64,000 nt of DNA from Conoideocrella luteorostrata (Eukaryota > Ascomycota > Sordariomycetes > Hypocreales > Clavicipitaceae), in the NCBI GenBank assembly GCA_032433595.1, contig JASWJB010000019.1, positions 62,001 through 126,000 of the forward strand, read 5' to 3'. The position numbers and the translations under genes are program-made. The notes beneath the pieces were generated by a model that worked only from the letters and a program-made list of their open reading frames with translations, ran no database searches and was not told the DNA's origin. This document shows, one piece after another, positions 15,388-27,084 of this stretch (its first letter is position 1; every line of letters starts with the position of its first letter).

Positions 15388-17714
15388 TTGCCAATGCTGT
15401 TTGATATCTGTTTTCTGCCTGATTCTCGCGATAACCTCGAAGATCCGACAATTCGGGGGAATGAAGGGATGCGGGGTTTTTAATGCTTTGATAATGATCT
15501 GCTAAGACCGAAAAATATGCATTACAGGCCAGAAGAGGTCCCAGAGCATTGAATAAGGTGCTTTTTATTAATATATATGATTTAGAAATCGCAGGTTCGC
15601 TCGCTATGTGTTTTATTGTCAGCAAAATAGGATTTTGGATATGGTTGGACAAACCAGGGTGGATTGAAAAATTATTTAGAAGATAGGATTTGCTTACACT
15701 TGGCACTATATCACTAGACGATACATACTATTAATTATAACATTTTTTGGTAGATGAGCAGCAAGCATGATTAATTTCTCACTGTTGAATGGCAACCGGG
15801 TAGCAAATTCTATGTCAACAAATGTGGCTAGATTTGTCATTAATTAATTAATCGGGTGGGCCAAGCCGGCACATTCAAATCGGGTTTGTTGAGAACCTCG
15901 CAACTGCCTGTTTCACCGCAACATAGGGCTCAAAGAGAGTGTGAAGGTTCGAAAGTGTGTTTCACATCGTGCGACAAGGTCAGCATCACACCTAGGCCGG
16001 TTTTTATTTTGGTGGTGGAGGGAGGGGGTTTCCGTATTACAGGTCGCGGTGGCCAGCTTGCGATAGAGATTGCATGATTCCAAGCTACTCGACGGAATCA
16101 GAGGACGCGACCAGGCTCGTATTGGCCGACTGTGGAACCATGAGCAGCGGGGCCCAGCAAGGTGCGTAACAGGAAGTGCATTTTGGTACGGTCCGTCTTT
16201 GGGTTGCATTGGTCATGAAACAGTGGTCTTGGACTTGGTTGCACTGTACATGCAGGCTTTCTTGTCTGATCCGGCCTTGATGAGACTCTTTTGAATCACT
16301 GCCTACCTGCATGCATCATAGGAATGACAAGAGTATGAGATCGCCGGAAGAGACGCTCTCAGACTGGATGCAAGTACTCCGCGAGAACTTTTGATAGTAC
16401 TCCGTACAAAGTTGAGAGATACGTATCAAGCTTGACTAGAGAGACGAAATTGTAGCTATTCCTACTTGTAAGATGCCAATAGATTCGGCAGATACAAGGA
16501 TCTAGCACTATTAATATCGAAAAGTACGCCTTATTTGTTAAAAAAGCAGTTTCGAGGCTCATCGTGACAGCAGGACCATTTATTCCTCCACGCAAGTCGC
16601 AAAAATGATTTCAGCATCAGCGTGCCCTTGTCTCCTTGCATACCTTGATCAAAATGTCGTGGCTATTCGCCGCTCAGGTCGGCTGACTTCAGCAATCGGG
16701 CCAGACATGCTTAAGGGCTCGCGTTTATTCCTCATTATACATGGGCTGGCATGACCGCCGAGGTGACCGCCGACACTGGGCTTTGCGACAGCCTTGTCTC
16801 AATACGCAAGATTAGATATACATTTTGATGCGATGTCTCCCCACGTTCAATGGTAGTTTTGCGGAAATATATGAAGGCTCGTCTGATGTGACACTCATCA
16901 TTGAGATATTTTAACCATCGCTCTCTATTCCAGCAATCATCTCTTTTCCGTACCCACATGCCTTTCCAGGGAGAACTATGTCTAAATCACCCAGCTCAGC
17001 TGAGCTTGCAGCGCAATACAGGGGTTGGAGTAAACGCCATGAAATGTATTCCCAGGCTTACGACAAGGAAGCATACAAGTACAACACTGCGTTGCCAAAG
17101 CGGAGGCTGCTGCTCATAAGCTCAGAGAAAACAGCTCGCTTATCTGAGGAGGACAGTATATGTAAGCGTCCGTCGACCCGGAAGGCATTCCGGATGTTTC
17201 TCTTTCATCCCCTTCTTCGAAACCCTTACTCTAAAAATGCCAAGGTGACGGATTGAGGCGGGATATCTGTGAACTCGAAATCGCACGAATCCACCGAACG
17301 ATCTACCCTTTAAGCGCGCCGCAAGACTCTTGAGATGGCGTGAGAGAGTAGCCAGCTCGGACGGGACGACAAAGAGTCATGACAAACTTTAGACGTTCTT
17401 AGCAGTCCCAGCGTATGGAAAATTGGCCGCCGGCTCTAGCTCTAGTCAATCGCCCGTCATTCACACTCTTGCTTTTGATGCGCTGTGTAACTTTCACATC
17501 GTCGCTAGAGTTATAGCCAAGCTAACCCTGATAACCATAGCCAGATGAGTAAGCGTTGCCGGCCTGGTCAATTAAGACTGGTATGATCCGAGCTACATGC
17601 TACAGAGTAACTTGTTGAATAGTAGGGATCATGAAAGGACGTAAGCTGATGCGAGGCTGATTATGTTCATTGTGTGGAATAAGCGTCAAGTCTTGTAATT
17701 AGTCAGCAGTAAAA
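15388..17714. other. Intergenic region after gdh2
   Basis: The 3' flank of the dehydrogenase is AT-rich to about 15850. A nonamer copy is at 16398-16406. A 92-residue frame at 16978-17256 (MSKSPSSAELAAQY...) is the only one that looks mildly protein-like, but its better-looking continuation switches frame near 17090, so I do not call it a gene. Confidence 0.4.
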
Positions 17715-17806
17715 TTAGGGCGCGAGTATTCAGCATCCCCTCCTGAGGTCCCAGCCACCCTTGCGCCACAAGGGGATGGAAGGGATGCTGAACACTCGCG
17801 CCCTAA
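17715..17806. repeat. Foldback hairpin, 25-nt arms
   Basis: Arms 17715-17739 (starting TTAGGGCGCGAG) and 17782-17806 are complementary at 24 of 25 positions, separated by a 42-nt loop containing CCCAGCCAC. The whole unit is 92 nt. It has no coding capacity. It may be a miniature foldback transposon or a structured-RNA precursor; sequence alone does not distinguish these. Confidence 0.75.
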
Positions 17807-18694
17807 AAATTAAGGCCCCAATTGCCTATCATTAATTCGACCCTAAGCTAGACAATTACCATTGGCAGTAGCGGCAGCAGAGTAATGCGCACACCGCCAT
17901 CTAGGAACAATATACGAATCTCAGTGGCACAAAGGCTGAGTTAGTTCCGGTACTTCGGGCATCTCCAGCTTCGCCAAAGCTATTCGCACCCTAACAATAA
18001 ACGTTATCATCCCAATCAACTGCAAAGCAATAATAGCCTCCACATGCAATATATATGGCCCTTATTGTAGTACGGAGTATACTTAAGCCTGTTGCGGTAT
18101 TAGGGGGTTTAAATTGCGTCTAATGAGAAAGCAGCTAAATTAGTATTGCTTATTACAGCCCAGGTCCAGATACTCCCTTTAGTATCAAGAGCTAAGACGT
18201 GATTATTGCCACGGTAAATTTAGGTAATATTTTGGAGGGCTGTGAATATAGCAGGGCATTGCTTGTATTTTCATAATCCATCCACGCTTATTGTACCTGA
18301 AACCTTGCTCACCACAGGAGTCCTGCGGCAAGAATATTAGAATTATCATGTCTCTATGAGAAGCAAAAACTTACGCGAAATATACCTCATTCGTAAACAA
18401 GACTAGTAGTAGTGAGCACTGTTGCAGTTATCACCAGCAGTGTTGCGAACAGAATAGTCCAACTGAAGGCAGTCGCGCACCTGACAGAACCATCCCACAT
18501 AATGGGGGTTCAAACACAGTAGTTGAATTCAACAACAGCTATCTTACATCTCAGGATCGTACTATTGTGAATTATTCTATGTCCACCCATGCCTTTATGA
18601 CCTTTCATTACATATCCTAAATCGACAACACACGTGCAGAATCTAGCTTCCCGCCAGACGAACCCAGCACGTAACAAGCAGCGACCTAGCTATA
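17807..18694. other. Intergenic, nothing recognisable
   Basis: AT-rich sequence with one nonamer copy at 18071-18079. The part next to 18694 is where the RCC1-like relic loses recognisable similarity, so more decayed remnants may be present but cannot be shown by eye. Confidence 0.35.
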
Positions 18695-19432
18695 TTAAGT
18701 ACTCAGAGAGAAATATTCTAATGGAATCTCTCCAGGGGCTGATTCTTTGGGATTAATGTCTGCGTCGTTGCTATCGTCATCAACATCATCGTCGTCGTCG
18801 TCGTCGTCGTCGTCGTTATTATTATCGCCGTCCTCTGAGCCAGTGTCAATGCCGTGTAGTTTGCCCTGTCACTGCGAATCTCGGCCAAGAGCGTACTCAT
18901 TATTCCACCCCCAAAGTAATAATCTTATTATCCGCCGTTAAGGCAACCGTATACATACCGTCGCAGGCATGTTAGACAATGTGGAAGGTAGAAGGATCAC
19001 TAACATCAAGAAGCGGGTTAAGGCTAGGACATGGAACTTCTTTCTTTTTAGGCGCCGAGACCAAGTTCGCCACCTTAGCCAGTGCCAAAGATGAGTACCG
19101 TAAGCCTCTCGGTAGGGACTTGGTTAATGTCAGTGGAGCGCGATAGGGTCTGCAATTCAGGCTTGACGGCGCGTTTCGACACCCTCAAGCAGGTCTTTAA
19201 TCTTTTTTTGGACATTGAGGGGGGTAGTGAATGCATCATCATCCTTCCTATTTTTTAGGGAACGTTTCCGCCAAGCCGAAGACGAAGCATATTTCTCAGT
19301 CCGACTTGCATGGCCTGTGAGTTTGTTGTCGGCGGATTTCTTGATTCGCTGGAGGACGTTGTTTAGTGGTCGCATTGGTCTCCTTCGTTGAGGCTGAATT
19401 TTGCGTGTTGATGAGAGTTTTGTAGAAGGCAT
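18695..19432 (-). pseudogene. RCC1-type chromatin regulator, broken 5' fragment
   Basis: RCC1/Pim1 proteins are seven-bladed propellers that act as the nucleotide-exchange factor of Ran on chromatin. Reading the minus strand across frames recovers the first propeller landmarks: VPTERLTVLIFGTG, GELGLG, PSLNPLLDVSDPSTFHIV, MYTVALTADNKIITLGV, YALGRDSQ, LHGIDTGSEDGD, an Asp run encoded by a CGT/GAC repeat (18785-18816), and NPKESAPGEIPLEYF. The frame shifts several times and stops interrupt it, including a TGA where a Trp is expected after GRDSQ and a TAA where Gln is expected after FHIV. Beyond about 18695 the remaining blades cannot be found. The 5' part (MPSTKLSSTRK..., from 19432) is basic, as RCC1 N-termini are. 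An intact gene probably exists elsewhere in the genome. Confidence 0.82.
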
Positions 19433-20778
19433 GTCTCCTGCTGCTAATATTTTGTTCTAGTTCAAGCACGGAGCAGGTGAGAAGGTATTGGCATTGAGCA
19501 AGTTGCACTCAGAAGTAGAAGCAGTCGAAGCGGGAATGAAAACAAGCGCAAACAAAAGGTGTAAATGAAGCTTTGGTGTTTCACGTGCCGCAGAACTACT
19601 TGTAGGTGTGCTTGGTCATATTTGGCCGCCTCCACTTGCTATCACCCTGGATGTGTCCCGCCATTTTCACATCTGCTGTAAAATCTCCAACCACAGCAGC
19701 TGTTAGCAGCTAATTAGCTACTTTATGTTACATATGTGTGAGCGATGGTGAGATGCCTGCGTGAGCGTGAGGTCAGCAGGGAGACTAATGCACCATCGCC
19801 GGTATGCTAGATATTCCCTGCCTTGAAGCTGTTTCGAGCACAGTGACACACTTTACCTGACTAACACGAGGAGGGGCGTGTTTGGCTTCTTACTGTCGAA
19901 GCCCCTAAAAGCGGCGGCAGTTCTAGCATGATTTTGGTGGGAAGAACAGCGCCTCCAGAATTCTGTCTGTATGTATGTGCTGCGTCTGCCAAAGCAACCA
20001 CCCCCCCTTAGTGGAGATCTGGCGACCCCCTTGCCAAGTCATCTATTTTGCTGTCCCTTGGCCAGTCACTCTGGACTCTTTCCCCCAATGAGTGTGTCCT
20101 GTGGCCACGATTTGCTAGAGTTCTATTTTGCCCCTGACGCAACGGCCTCGGGGAGCAATTTATCCAGCGACACATGGACTTTAGAAAAGGCACCACTTTT
20201 TGACTGGTTCCTATTCCGCAGTCATTCAAGTGCCGACACAGGTTTGGATGGACTGACAGATCTCATTCGAGTCAGTAGTCACGGGCTCTCATCTCCTCAT
20301 CCTCTTTCATCCTCTTCGTCCTCACTCTCGTCCACAGCCCAGGTTCTTTCTTCTGCGAGCACATCGACCAAATACTGCCAGCCATTGTCTGAAACCCGGC
20401 CACCAGGTGGTGCATCAAAAACAACTGATCCGCCATCCCGCCTCGCTTGCCTCCTACGCTGCTATACAAATCTCGCTTCACGTTAGGCAACAGGGTTCCT
20501 GGGTTACATTTGGAATAGCCGGGGATCGTGGCTCTCCTCGCCTGAGAGAGGGAAAGCCAGCCACGTTAGTTGGGGCTGTTGGGTCGACTGGCAAAGTCGA
20601 ACCCGCCTAAACAAAGATACTGGCTTTCTATTAGTGACAAGTTGACCCCTCGTGAGTGCTGCAACATTATCAGCCCAACTGGTTCAACTGTTACTCTCAC
20701 GAAACTGATTTCGGGGCTGCTGTCCAGACTTCTTATGCCCCTAACTACATTACTCAGCACTCTGCGCTTTCAATCACA
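19433..20778. other. Upstream region of the Tea4/Bud14-type gene
   Basis: No supported protein gene. It should hold the promoter and a 5' UTR for the gene starting at 20779. The sequence from about 19960 is rich in C and T, in keeping with a leader. A 171-residue frame at 19971-20486 has a biased Ser/Pro/Leu composition and no recognisable motif, so I leave it out. Confidence 0.4.
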
Positions 20779-23700
20779 ATGACGAGACCGTCTATTATCC
20801 GCGCAGGTAGGTTTATTCTTATTTATTCTGATTTTGTCCCAAGCCACGCGGTGTTGGTCGCACAATTCCCTCTGCAGTTCTTTTCATGGTGGCCCTTGCT
20901 CCCTCTACCCCTGGCCCATTCTTGTTTCCAACCCAGGATTCACTTTCTTGGCCGCACCGCGTGTCAGGCTTGTTCCGGCTGTCTGTAACAGAGCGGTTGC
21001 ATTCCAGCCACCACCACCTTAGCCCTGAGTGTGGTCGAAATTTCGCTTCGCGCTTCAACCCAGACACAGCTGAAGCTGTGTGCTTCGTAACATGTTCGTT
21101 ATTTGTTGCTGACTGACTCTTCTCTATCTCTACCTCCAACAGACACTATCGACCTTCAGGATCCTGTTGCGCCGTCGGCAAAGGACCACCCGATCCATCC
21201 TCACCTGTTCGACACGTCGACGTCGGCCCCTGGCAGCGCAGGTGTATCAATCGCCCCTCACCAAGCTGAGACGCTTCGTGAAATTGCCCAAGAGACTGCG
21301 GAGCTAGAGACACAGAGCCCGCGGGTATCTTGGTCCAACGGTAAAGTGAACGACATCGTCGAGTTGCAATACGCCAACGAACACGACAACGATCACGCGC
21401 TGGGCAAGAGGCGCATCGAAGGCGGCTTGGGGATCGATATGTATCATCACGAGCAGCAGGATGCCTTGGCTGTTGCGCAAAATGGCGGTGTTTCGTCGAC
21501 AGATGAGGATGAGCTCGATGGCGAGAGCGATGGCGATTTAGATGACGACATGATGGACAAGATTTCCAGCTCTCCTTCTATAGAAGATGGTGCGTTCCAC
21601 CCTACAATGACGACCGCGGCTTGGCCCCCGCGCGAGTCCTCCCTCACGTCACTATCTCGGCAATTGGATGCTGCAAACGTGCTTCCCGGAACTCCTGAAC
21701 AAGCAAGCGCAAACTGTCTTCAGTCTGGACGAGTGTTTCCCATTCACGAAACAATTGTGACACACCTCGGCAAAGGACAAGATATTGCTGAGTGGCAATT
21801 TCGTCCCGACTCTCAGCACCGCCGCCATTGGCAGCGCTCTAGTGAACGTGACGAATGCAATGACAACGGTGAAGAGAAATCTCCACTCAGCTCTAGTTGT
21901 GCCAGCGAAAGTGAGGCTTGCTCTAAGCATCCTCACCAACCATGGTCTGTCCGTCCGGCATGTGCGGCCAAGGACTAGCAGCCCGATGCCAATAGTGCTG
22001 AGCCTGATCATGTAGATGGATGGTGCTCTGTCAATGACCGACAATTTAACAATAATCTAAAACTCGTTCACGGAGCCTCTCATGGGACTGTACTTCAACT
22101 GTCCCAAACGCAGTCTCCGGGCTTGCCAACTACCGAAGACATGGAATTCTCGAATGAGCACGCGCACTCCAATGACCCGCCATCTCAAAACACTACACTT
22201 TTTGATTCTTACAGCGATGACGAATGCTTACTTGAACCAGAGGACATTGATTTCGAATTCGTCTACGCCCTTCACACCTTCGTGGCCACAGTAGAAGGCC
22301 AAGCAAACGCCACTAAAGGCGACACCATGGTCCTACTCGATGATAGCAATAGCTACTGGTGGCTGGTGAGAGTTGTCAAGGATAGCAGTATTGGTAAGAT
22401 CCGCCCAGAAGGGGTTTTCAGAGGATTTGCCTTCTGACGATGTTCAATTGGCAGGGTACCTCCCGGCCGAACACATCGAGACCCCAACAGAACGACTCGC
22501 TCGGTTAAACAAGCACAGAAATATTGATGTATGTTTGGATGAATTCTGCACATGGATGACCCGTGAAATTGACAGATCGTATAGCTCTCAGCCACAATGC
22601 TTGGAGATCAGGCCCAAAAACAGAAGAACTCTTTCAAGTCTATCCGCAGAAGAAGGAAAACAGTAGCATTTGCAGAACCAACTTATGTGGATTATTCTGG
22701 CTTTGACTACTCAACGGATGACGAAGACATTGAAGAATTGTTTGGCACTCAAGCGAATGTTCAGCAGCAGAGGGAGCAGCAACAGCAACAGCAAGATCAA
22801 CAAAGCTCACAACAGAATGGAACTGAAGATCCTATTGTGGACGAGACTGCTAAGGTGGAACCACTTAAAACCCGACCGTCTAAAGAAGAAAAGTCTGTGG
22901 TAGCATCTACGAAGGAACCGCAGGTGGAGAATGAGATTAGGAGCAGTGAAGAGTCCCTTGACGAGAAACCTGATGGCCTTAGCCGATCAAGAAATGGAAC
23001 CGTTAGAAACACAGACTCCTTTTTCAAGGATGACAGTGTGGAAACCAAAAAAATAACTCTGACACCTAATTTGCTACGCGATGATAATGCATCACGACAA
23101 TCCAGCGACTCAGCCACTAAGGATGCTAGATCTGGATCAAGTTTTGACAAGATGGACCGGGAATTGGTCTCGGATAAGGAGAAGAGGAAGCTCAAGGAAA
23201 AGGACAAGAAAGACAAGGAGAAAAAGTCTGGTGGCTTGCGTGGATTCTTTTCGAGAAAGGACAAGAAGAAGGTGGCTGAAGAAGATGATGAGTCTTTTGG
23301 CAAGAGGTCGATGGATATTATGTCCGAATCAAGAGACAGCGAAGACCGTTCCGTTGAGGAGCAGCAGCTGCTGCTTTCCCCTGACAAAATGGGGTCTCAG
23401 AGACAGCATTCCAAGTTGCAAAAAGCCGCGCCTACGGTGAAGGCAGCCGCAGGCGCTGCACAACAGTCAGTCGAGCTATCATCGTATCTTGCCGAAGGTC
23501 GTACAAATGACGTGTCCAACGTCCCGCCGGCATCAATGCGCATTGTCGACCCCGAAACAAATGAATCTCAGGAAGTTCCTTCCAACCAGCCACAAGCACG
23601 GGACACCACCCGAGAGCGATCTGCAACGGCCGGGACTCCAAAGGAGGAAAGGTCTGTTATTTCAAAACTTATGCCAACTCGAAGTACAAGCAGCGCCGGG

Positions 23701-24430
23701 CCTGACGTCAAGCCGCAAAAGACAATCAAAGCGAAATCTCGCATGGAGCTTGATGCTTCCGACAGCTCTGAACCAGAGGAGCCTCCCTCAGAACAAGCAG
23801 CAGTCGCATCCATATCCAACGCACCTACAAAGGCAGATCAATCCATGACGCCGTCTGCGGAGAACATGCAACTGGCAACGGCAGCCGCTGCCACCACCAC
23901 TGTTGCAACTGTAACCGTCCAAGGGGCACAGCATGCACAACCCAGCCCCAAACAGCGTGCTGGTATCGAAAGCAACGGATACTCATCCCCCGTCAATGCT
24001 AATCATCCTCCTGCTCTCATGGTTGACACGTCGTCACCAGAAGCTATCTCACCTGAGGCCTCACCTTCGCCAGAACTCGGGCCGGCCAGGACTGATGTTG
24101 GTAGAGGGGGAAGCTCGGCAAGCATTGGAAAGGAACCCACATGGGACGATACCAGACTGCGTGCTTTCTTCGACGAGAGCGATCACATTCGTGATTTACT
24201 GGTAGTTGTTTACGATAAAAGCAACGTTGAGCCGGCTGGCAGCGATCATCCTGTCGTTGGCGGACTATTCCGTGAGCAGAATGCAAAGCTGGCAGAAATT
24301 ACAACCGTAAGACCTGAATCCTCAATTGAATGTGATAGGATCATCAAACTAATTGGAGCATGCTTAGCAACTGGACAACATGTTGGGAGACTGGCTTGCA
24401 AGAAAGCAGCGTCTTCGCGGTACCATATAG
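20779..24430 (+). CDS. tea4: SH3-domain cell-polarity protein, Tea4/Bud14 family
   Basis: Family members link microtubule-delivered landmarks and type 1 phosphatase to formins at growing tips. Proposed exons: 20779-20806, 21143-21910, 22016-22393, 22455-22528, 22585-24306, 24368-24430, giving 1010 residues. The SH3 domain (about 345-402) contains VYALHTFVATVEGQA, NSYWWLVRV and GYLPAEHIETPTERLA. Just downstream RRRRKTVAFAEPT (KTVAF about 441-445) fits the RVxF phosphatase-1 docking motif, the way Tea4 binds its phosphatase. The middle is Gln/Ser/Lys-rich and disordered-looking; the C-terminus (DIRDLLVVVYDKS-like, then LDNMLGDWLARKQRL) is the family's usual end. An in-frame TAG at 21976-21978 would interrupt exon 2 unless an intron removes it; 21911-22015 (A|GTGAGG...CATGTAG, 105 nt) does so and keeps the frame. 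Intron 1 (336 nt) is long. The family is secure; exon 2/3 is provisional. Confidence 0.88.
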
Positions 24431-25757
24431 GCCTGGTAGTATCAAACGGGTAGCAGTAAAAGGCCAAGGGCTAAGTGACTAATAAGTGCAGCCTCTTTCT
24501 TGCTTCGCCTTCTTTTTTTTTTCTTCGTAAACAGCCCCCTATGAGATACCAACCTTTTCTATTATGCAACCCTTACTTCTTTGTTACATAAGCATTGAGG
24601 GCTTAGCTCTCTGACTACGGCGTCGGGATAAGAATGATGGAATTAAGTCACGATCAAAGAGGACACGTGGATCGTGCATACATGTACTTTGAACTTCTTC
24701 AACCTTATTGGGATGTTTATATTCATTTGGCTTTTTGGGATTCTTCAGGGATTGTTTCGGTAAGGATCTTCGGGAGAGATTAACACGGTGATATGAGATG
24801 CTCCAAAAATGTACGCGAGAGGTCAGGTGTGACCGAGTAAAGCGTCTGGCATCTATTTACGCTCACTGTTTTGATTATCTTTTTCATGTATGTCTGTTGG
24901 GGAGGTTAGCCTAGTTCTCTGAATACCACTATCTGCAACCTCATTCAGTTGCGGCTCGAGCTGGCATACCCTGGTAGAATTAGACATGAGTCTTCTTCCC
25001 CCAGGTGGGTCGATTCGCGGATAGTAGCTTGCAAGTAAGAAAGTCAGATGAGGAGGGCACAGCAGGAACTATGCTGGTGACAATGCTGATGCCTACGCAT
25101 TTTGTTGTGGCGGGCATGTCGAGGATTTTCATGCGAGGCAGTCGTACACTATTGTATACTTCGGCATGGCAAAAATACAACGAGTTCTGCGAATACGAGC
25201 GAGTCATGTCCATGAGTTGCATGCTGTGATTGCTTTGCTAGACCAGAGTACAATACTAACTGCTACGTGTTTAATGCGAATGGTGCTTCGGGTCGGCTTG
25301 GCAACGGCGAATAAAGCCTTCCAGAGTCCTTGAATCAGCCACGAATTTTGTATCATTTGCTCTTAACACTAGGAACGGCCATTCGTGTACACACACACTC
25401 TCTCTCACTCTACGGAGCCTAAGAGATGGAATAAATTATCACAGCATTCGTATCGCACTTGGTGATCCCAAGCAAGTTCATGGTTTTTTTTTGGTTCATT
25501 CATCGGTGCGTCATGTATTTCCGAATCTTTCCATCTACCACTACCGAATACAAATGGGCAATACATGCTAGTCAAAGCAAAGTTGATGGGTTTCTGCGCG
25601 CGCCGCGATCAGAAAGAGAACAAGCCCGAGTGTGTGATCGATCAGGTAACCCTCCCCGACCGGTTTTCTCGTGTGGGATAAGATGACGCAAAAAATTCCG
25701 ATGCCAACTGTAAAAGCAACCCCAGAGCTGAATTTCTCACAAAAACAAAGCCCCTTT
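24431..25757. other. Intergenic between convergent genes
   Basis: This separates the 3' ends of the Tea4-type gene and the eL32 gene, so it should carry both 3' UTRs and terminators. A T-rich run is at about 24507-24523 and a short CA/CT repeat at about 25389-25410. No coding region is supported. Confidence 0.4.
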
Positions 25758-26640
25758 TTACACCTCAGTAGTAACCTTTGCCTTGGCATTGGTGACCTTG
25801 ACTCCTAATTGCTTAGCACGGGCGATGATGTCGACTCTCTTTCGCGAAGAGACGGCGCTGGCGATCCTGGGAAAGATGTTAGATTCACGCCACGATGTCA
25901 ATTGTATTTGTACAATATGGAGCGAGCCAGGTACGTACTCGGCCGCATAGGTTCGGTTGTGCATCATTAGGAGCTCGACATCCTTGACGTTGTTGACAAG
26001 GAATGACTTGTGACCAGAGGGCATCATATAGCGGGTCTTCTTGTTAGATCCGAAACCGATCTGTCAGATCGTCAGCATTTCACATCCACCTATAGTTCAA
26101 ATTTACCCTAGCCGTTCAATCCAACGCTATGATGGTCACAAAATTGTTGTTTCAATTAAATTCGAACACATCGACAGAGTTATAGGTTGAATTGCCTAGG
26201 CTGAATTCAACGCGTACCGAAGGCATGGCCATGGTTCCACGGAAGCGTCTTCGGACACGGTTGTCGATACCCTTGGGCTTACGCCAGCTAGGGTTGACGC
26301 ATTTGAACCGATCACTCTGGTGACGGTTGAAGCGCGTAGTGCCTGTTCAGTAACAAGTCAGTATTTCTGGCCGGACCAAATACTGGTTCGTCGTCACGTC
26401 TAGTCTCCTCTTCGTCGTTCGATATTCCAACATGACAAAAGTTCTGACACTCGCTAACTCGCTATTTTTGGAAGATGGAAGGAAGAGGGGGGGCAACATC
26501 TGGGTCGAAGAGCCGAGCCGACATTTCCGAGTCGAAGCGAAAGATGATTTGACGGAGACAAGGCGGATTGGAAGATAAGAGTGTCTTGTAATGTACGTAC
26601 GCTTCTTCACGATAGGGACGTGCTTCTTGGCGGAAACCAT
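25758..26640 (-). CDS. rpl32: 60S ribosomal protein eL32
   Basis: Structural protein of the large cytosolic ribosomal subunit. Exons in coding order are 26601-26640, 26218-26342, 25939-26060 and 25758-25866; phases agree and give 131 residues, the expected size. The product starts [14 protein letters not shown], continues [23 protein letters not shown], contains [23 protein letters not shown] and [18 protein letters not shown], and ends AKAKVTTEV, all diagnostic of eL32. The introns are rather large (258, 157 and 72 nt) for a small gene, which is common in fungal ribosomal protein genes. A further intron probably sits in the 5' UTR. The start codon is about 440 bp from that of the divergent uS9 gene. 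Confidence 0.97.
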
Positions 26641-27084
26641 CTTTTGCACAATGTTAATTTCCCAACATTGACTTCGTTGTGAATAAACTAGAGGATTCCA
26701 ATATCTTACCTTGACGGCGGGTACTCCTTGGTCTGATGGGCTATAAAAGTTGGCACGGCGTGATGTTCACTTTGAGGCGAAATTTTGGGCGGGATGCCAC
26801 GATCAGACGCTAAGTCGGAGGGCTTAGGGCTGATTGTCACGTGCACTCTGATTTTTTCGCTGGCACACGACCAGCACAAGCGAGAAATGATCCCCAAAAA
26901 AGCAAAACAAGTGGCATCCTTGGTTCCGCCCCCAAAACAGACTAGCGGATTCTGAGGGCACAAACCCTCTCTCTGGGCGAAAAATTCCGGCAAGGCGATT
27001 CGAGTCTGGCTGCAACTCCATCACCGTCCCGTTCGATCGATCATCCGCAACGCTCACTTGCAACATAAAAGACAATCAGGCATC
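26641..27084. promoter_or_regulatory. Shared divergent promoter of eL32 and uS9 genes
   Basis: A 444-bp interval lies between two oppositely oriented ribosomal protein start codons. On the minus strand a likely 5' UTR intron runs from 26709 (CAAG|GTAAGA) to 26641 (GCAAAAG), ending directly at the eL32 start codon. A TATAAA-like string is present at about 26741-26746 on the plus strand. The arrangement would let one regulatory region set expression of one large-subunit and one small-subunit protein. I cannot identify specific factor sites. Confidence 0.6.

Noticed and set aside
16978..17256. 92-residue frame starting MSKSPSSAELAAQYRGW
   Set aside because: The most protein-like continuation (AKAEAAAHKLRENSSLI) is in a different frame and ends at once in a stop. 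There is no convincing intron to join them. It may be a relic but cannot be supported.
21976..21978. Programmed stop-codon readthrough in the Tea4-type gene
   Set aside because: The context TAG CAG CCC does not match the known readthrough signal, and a frame-preserving intron is available.
22797..23387. 196-residue Ser-rich frame opposite the Tea4-type gene
   Set aside because: Antisense of a Lys/Glu-rich low-complexity coding region, which yields Ser/Leu/Phe runs on the other strand.
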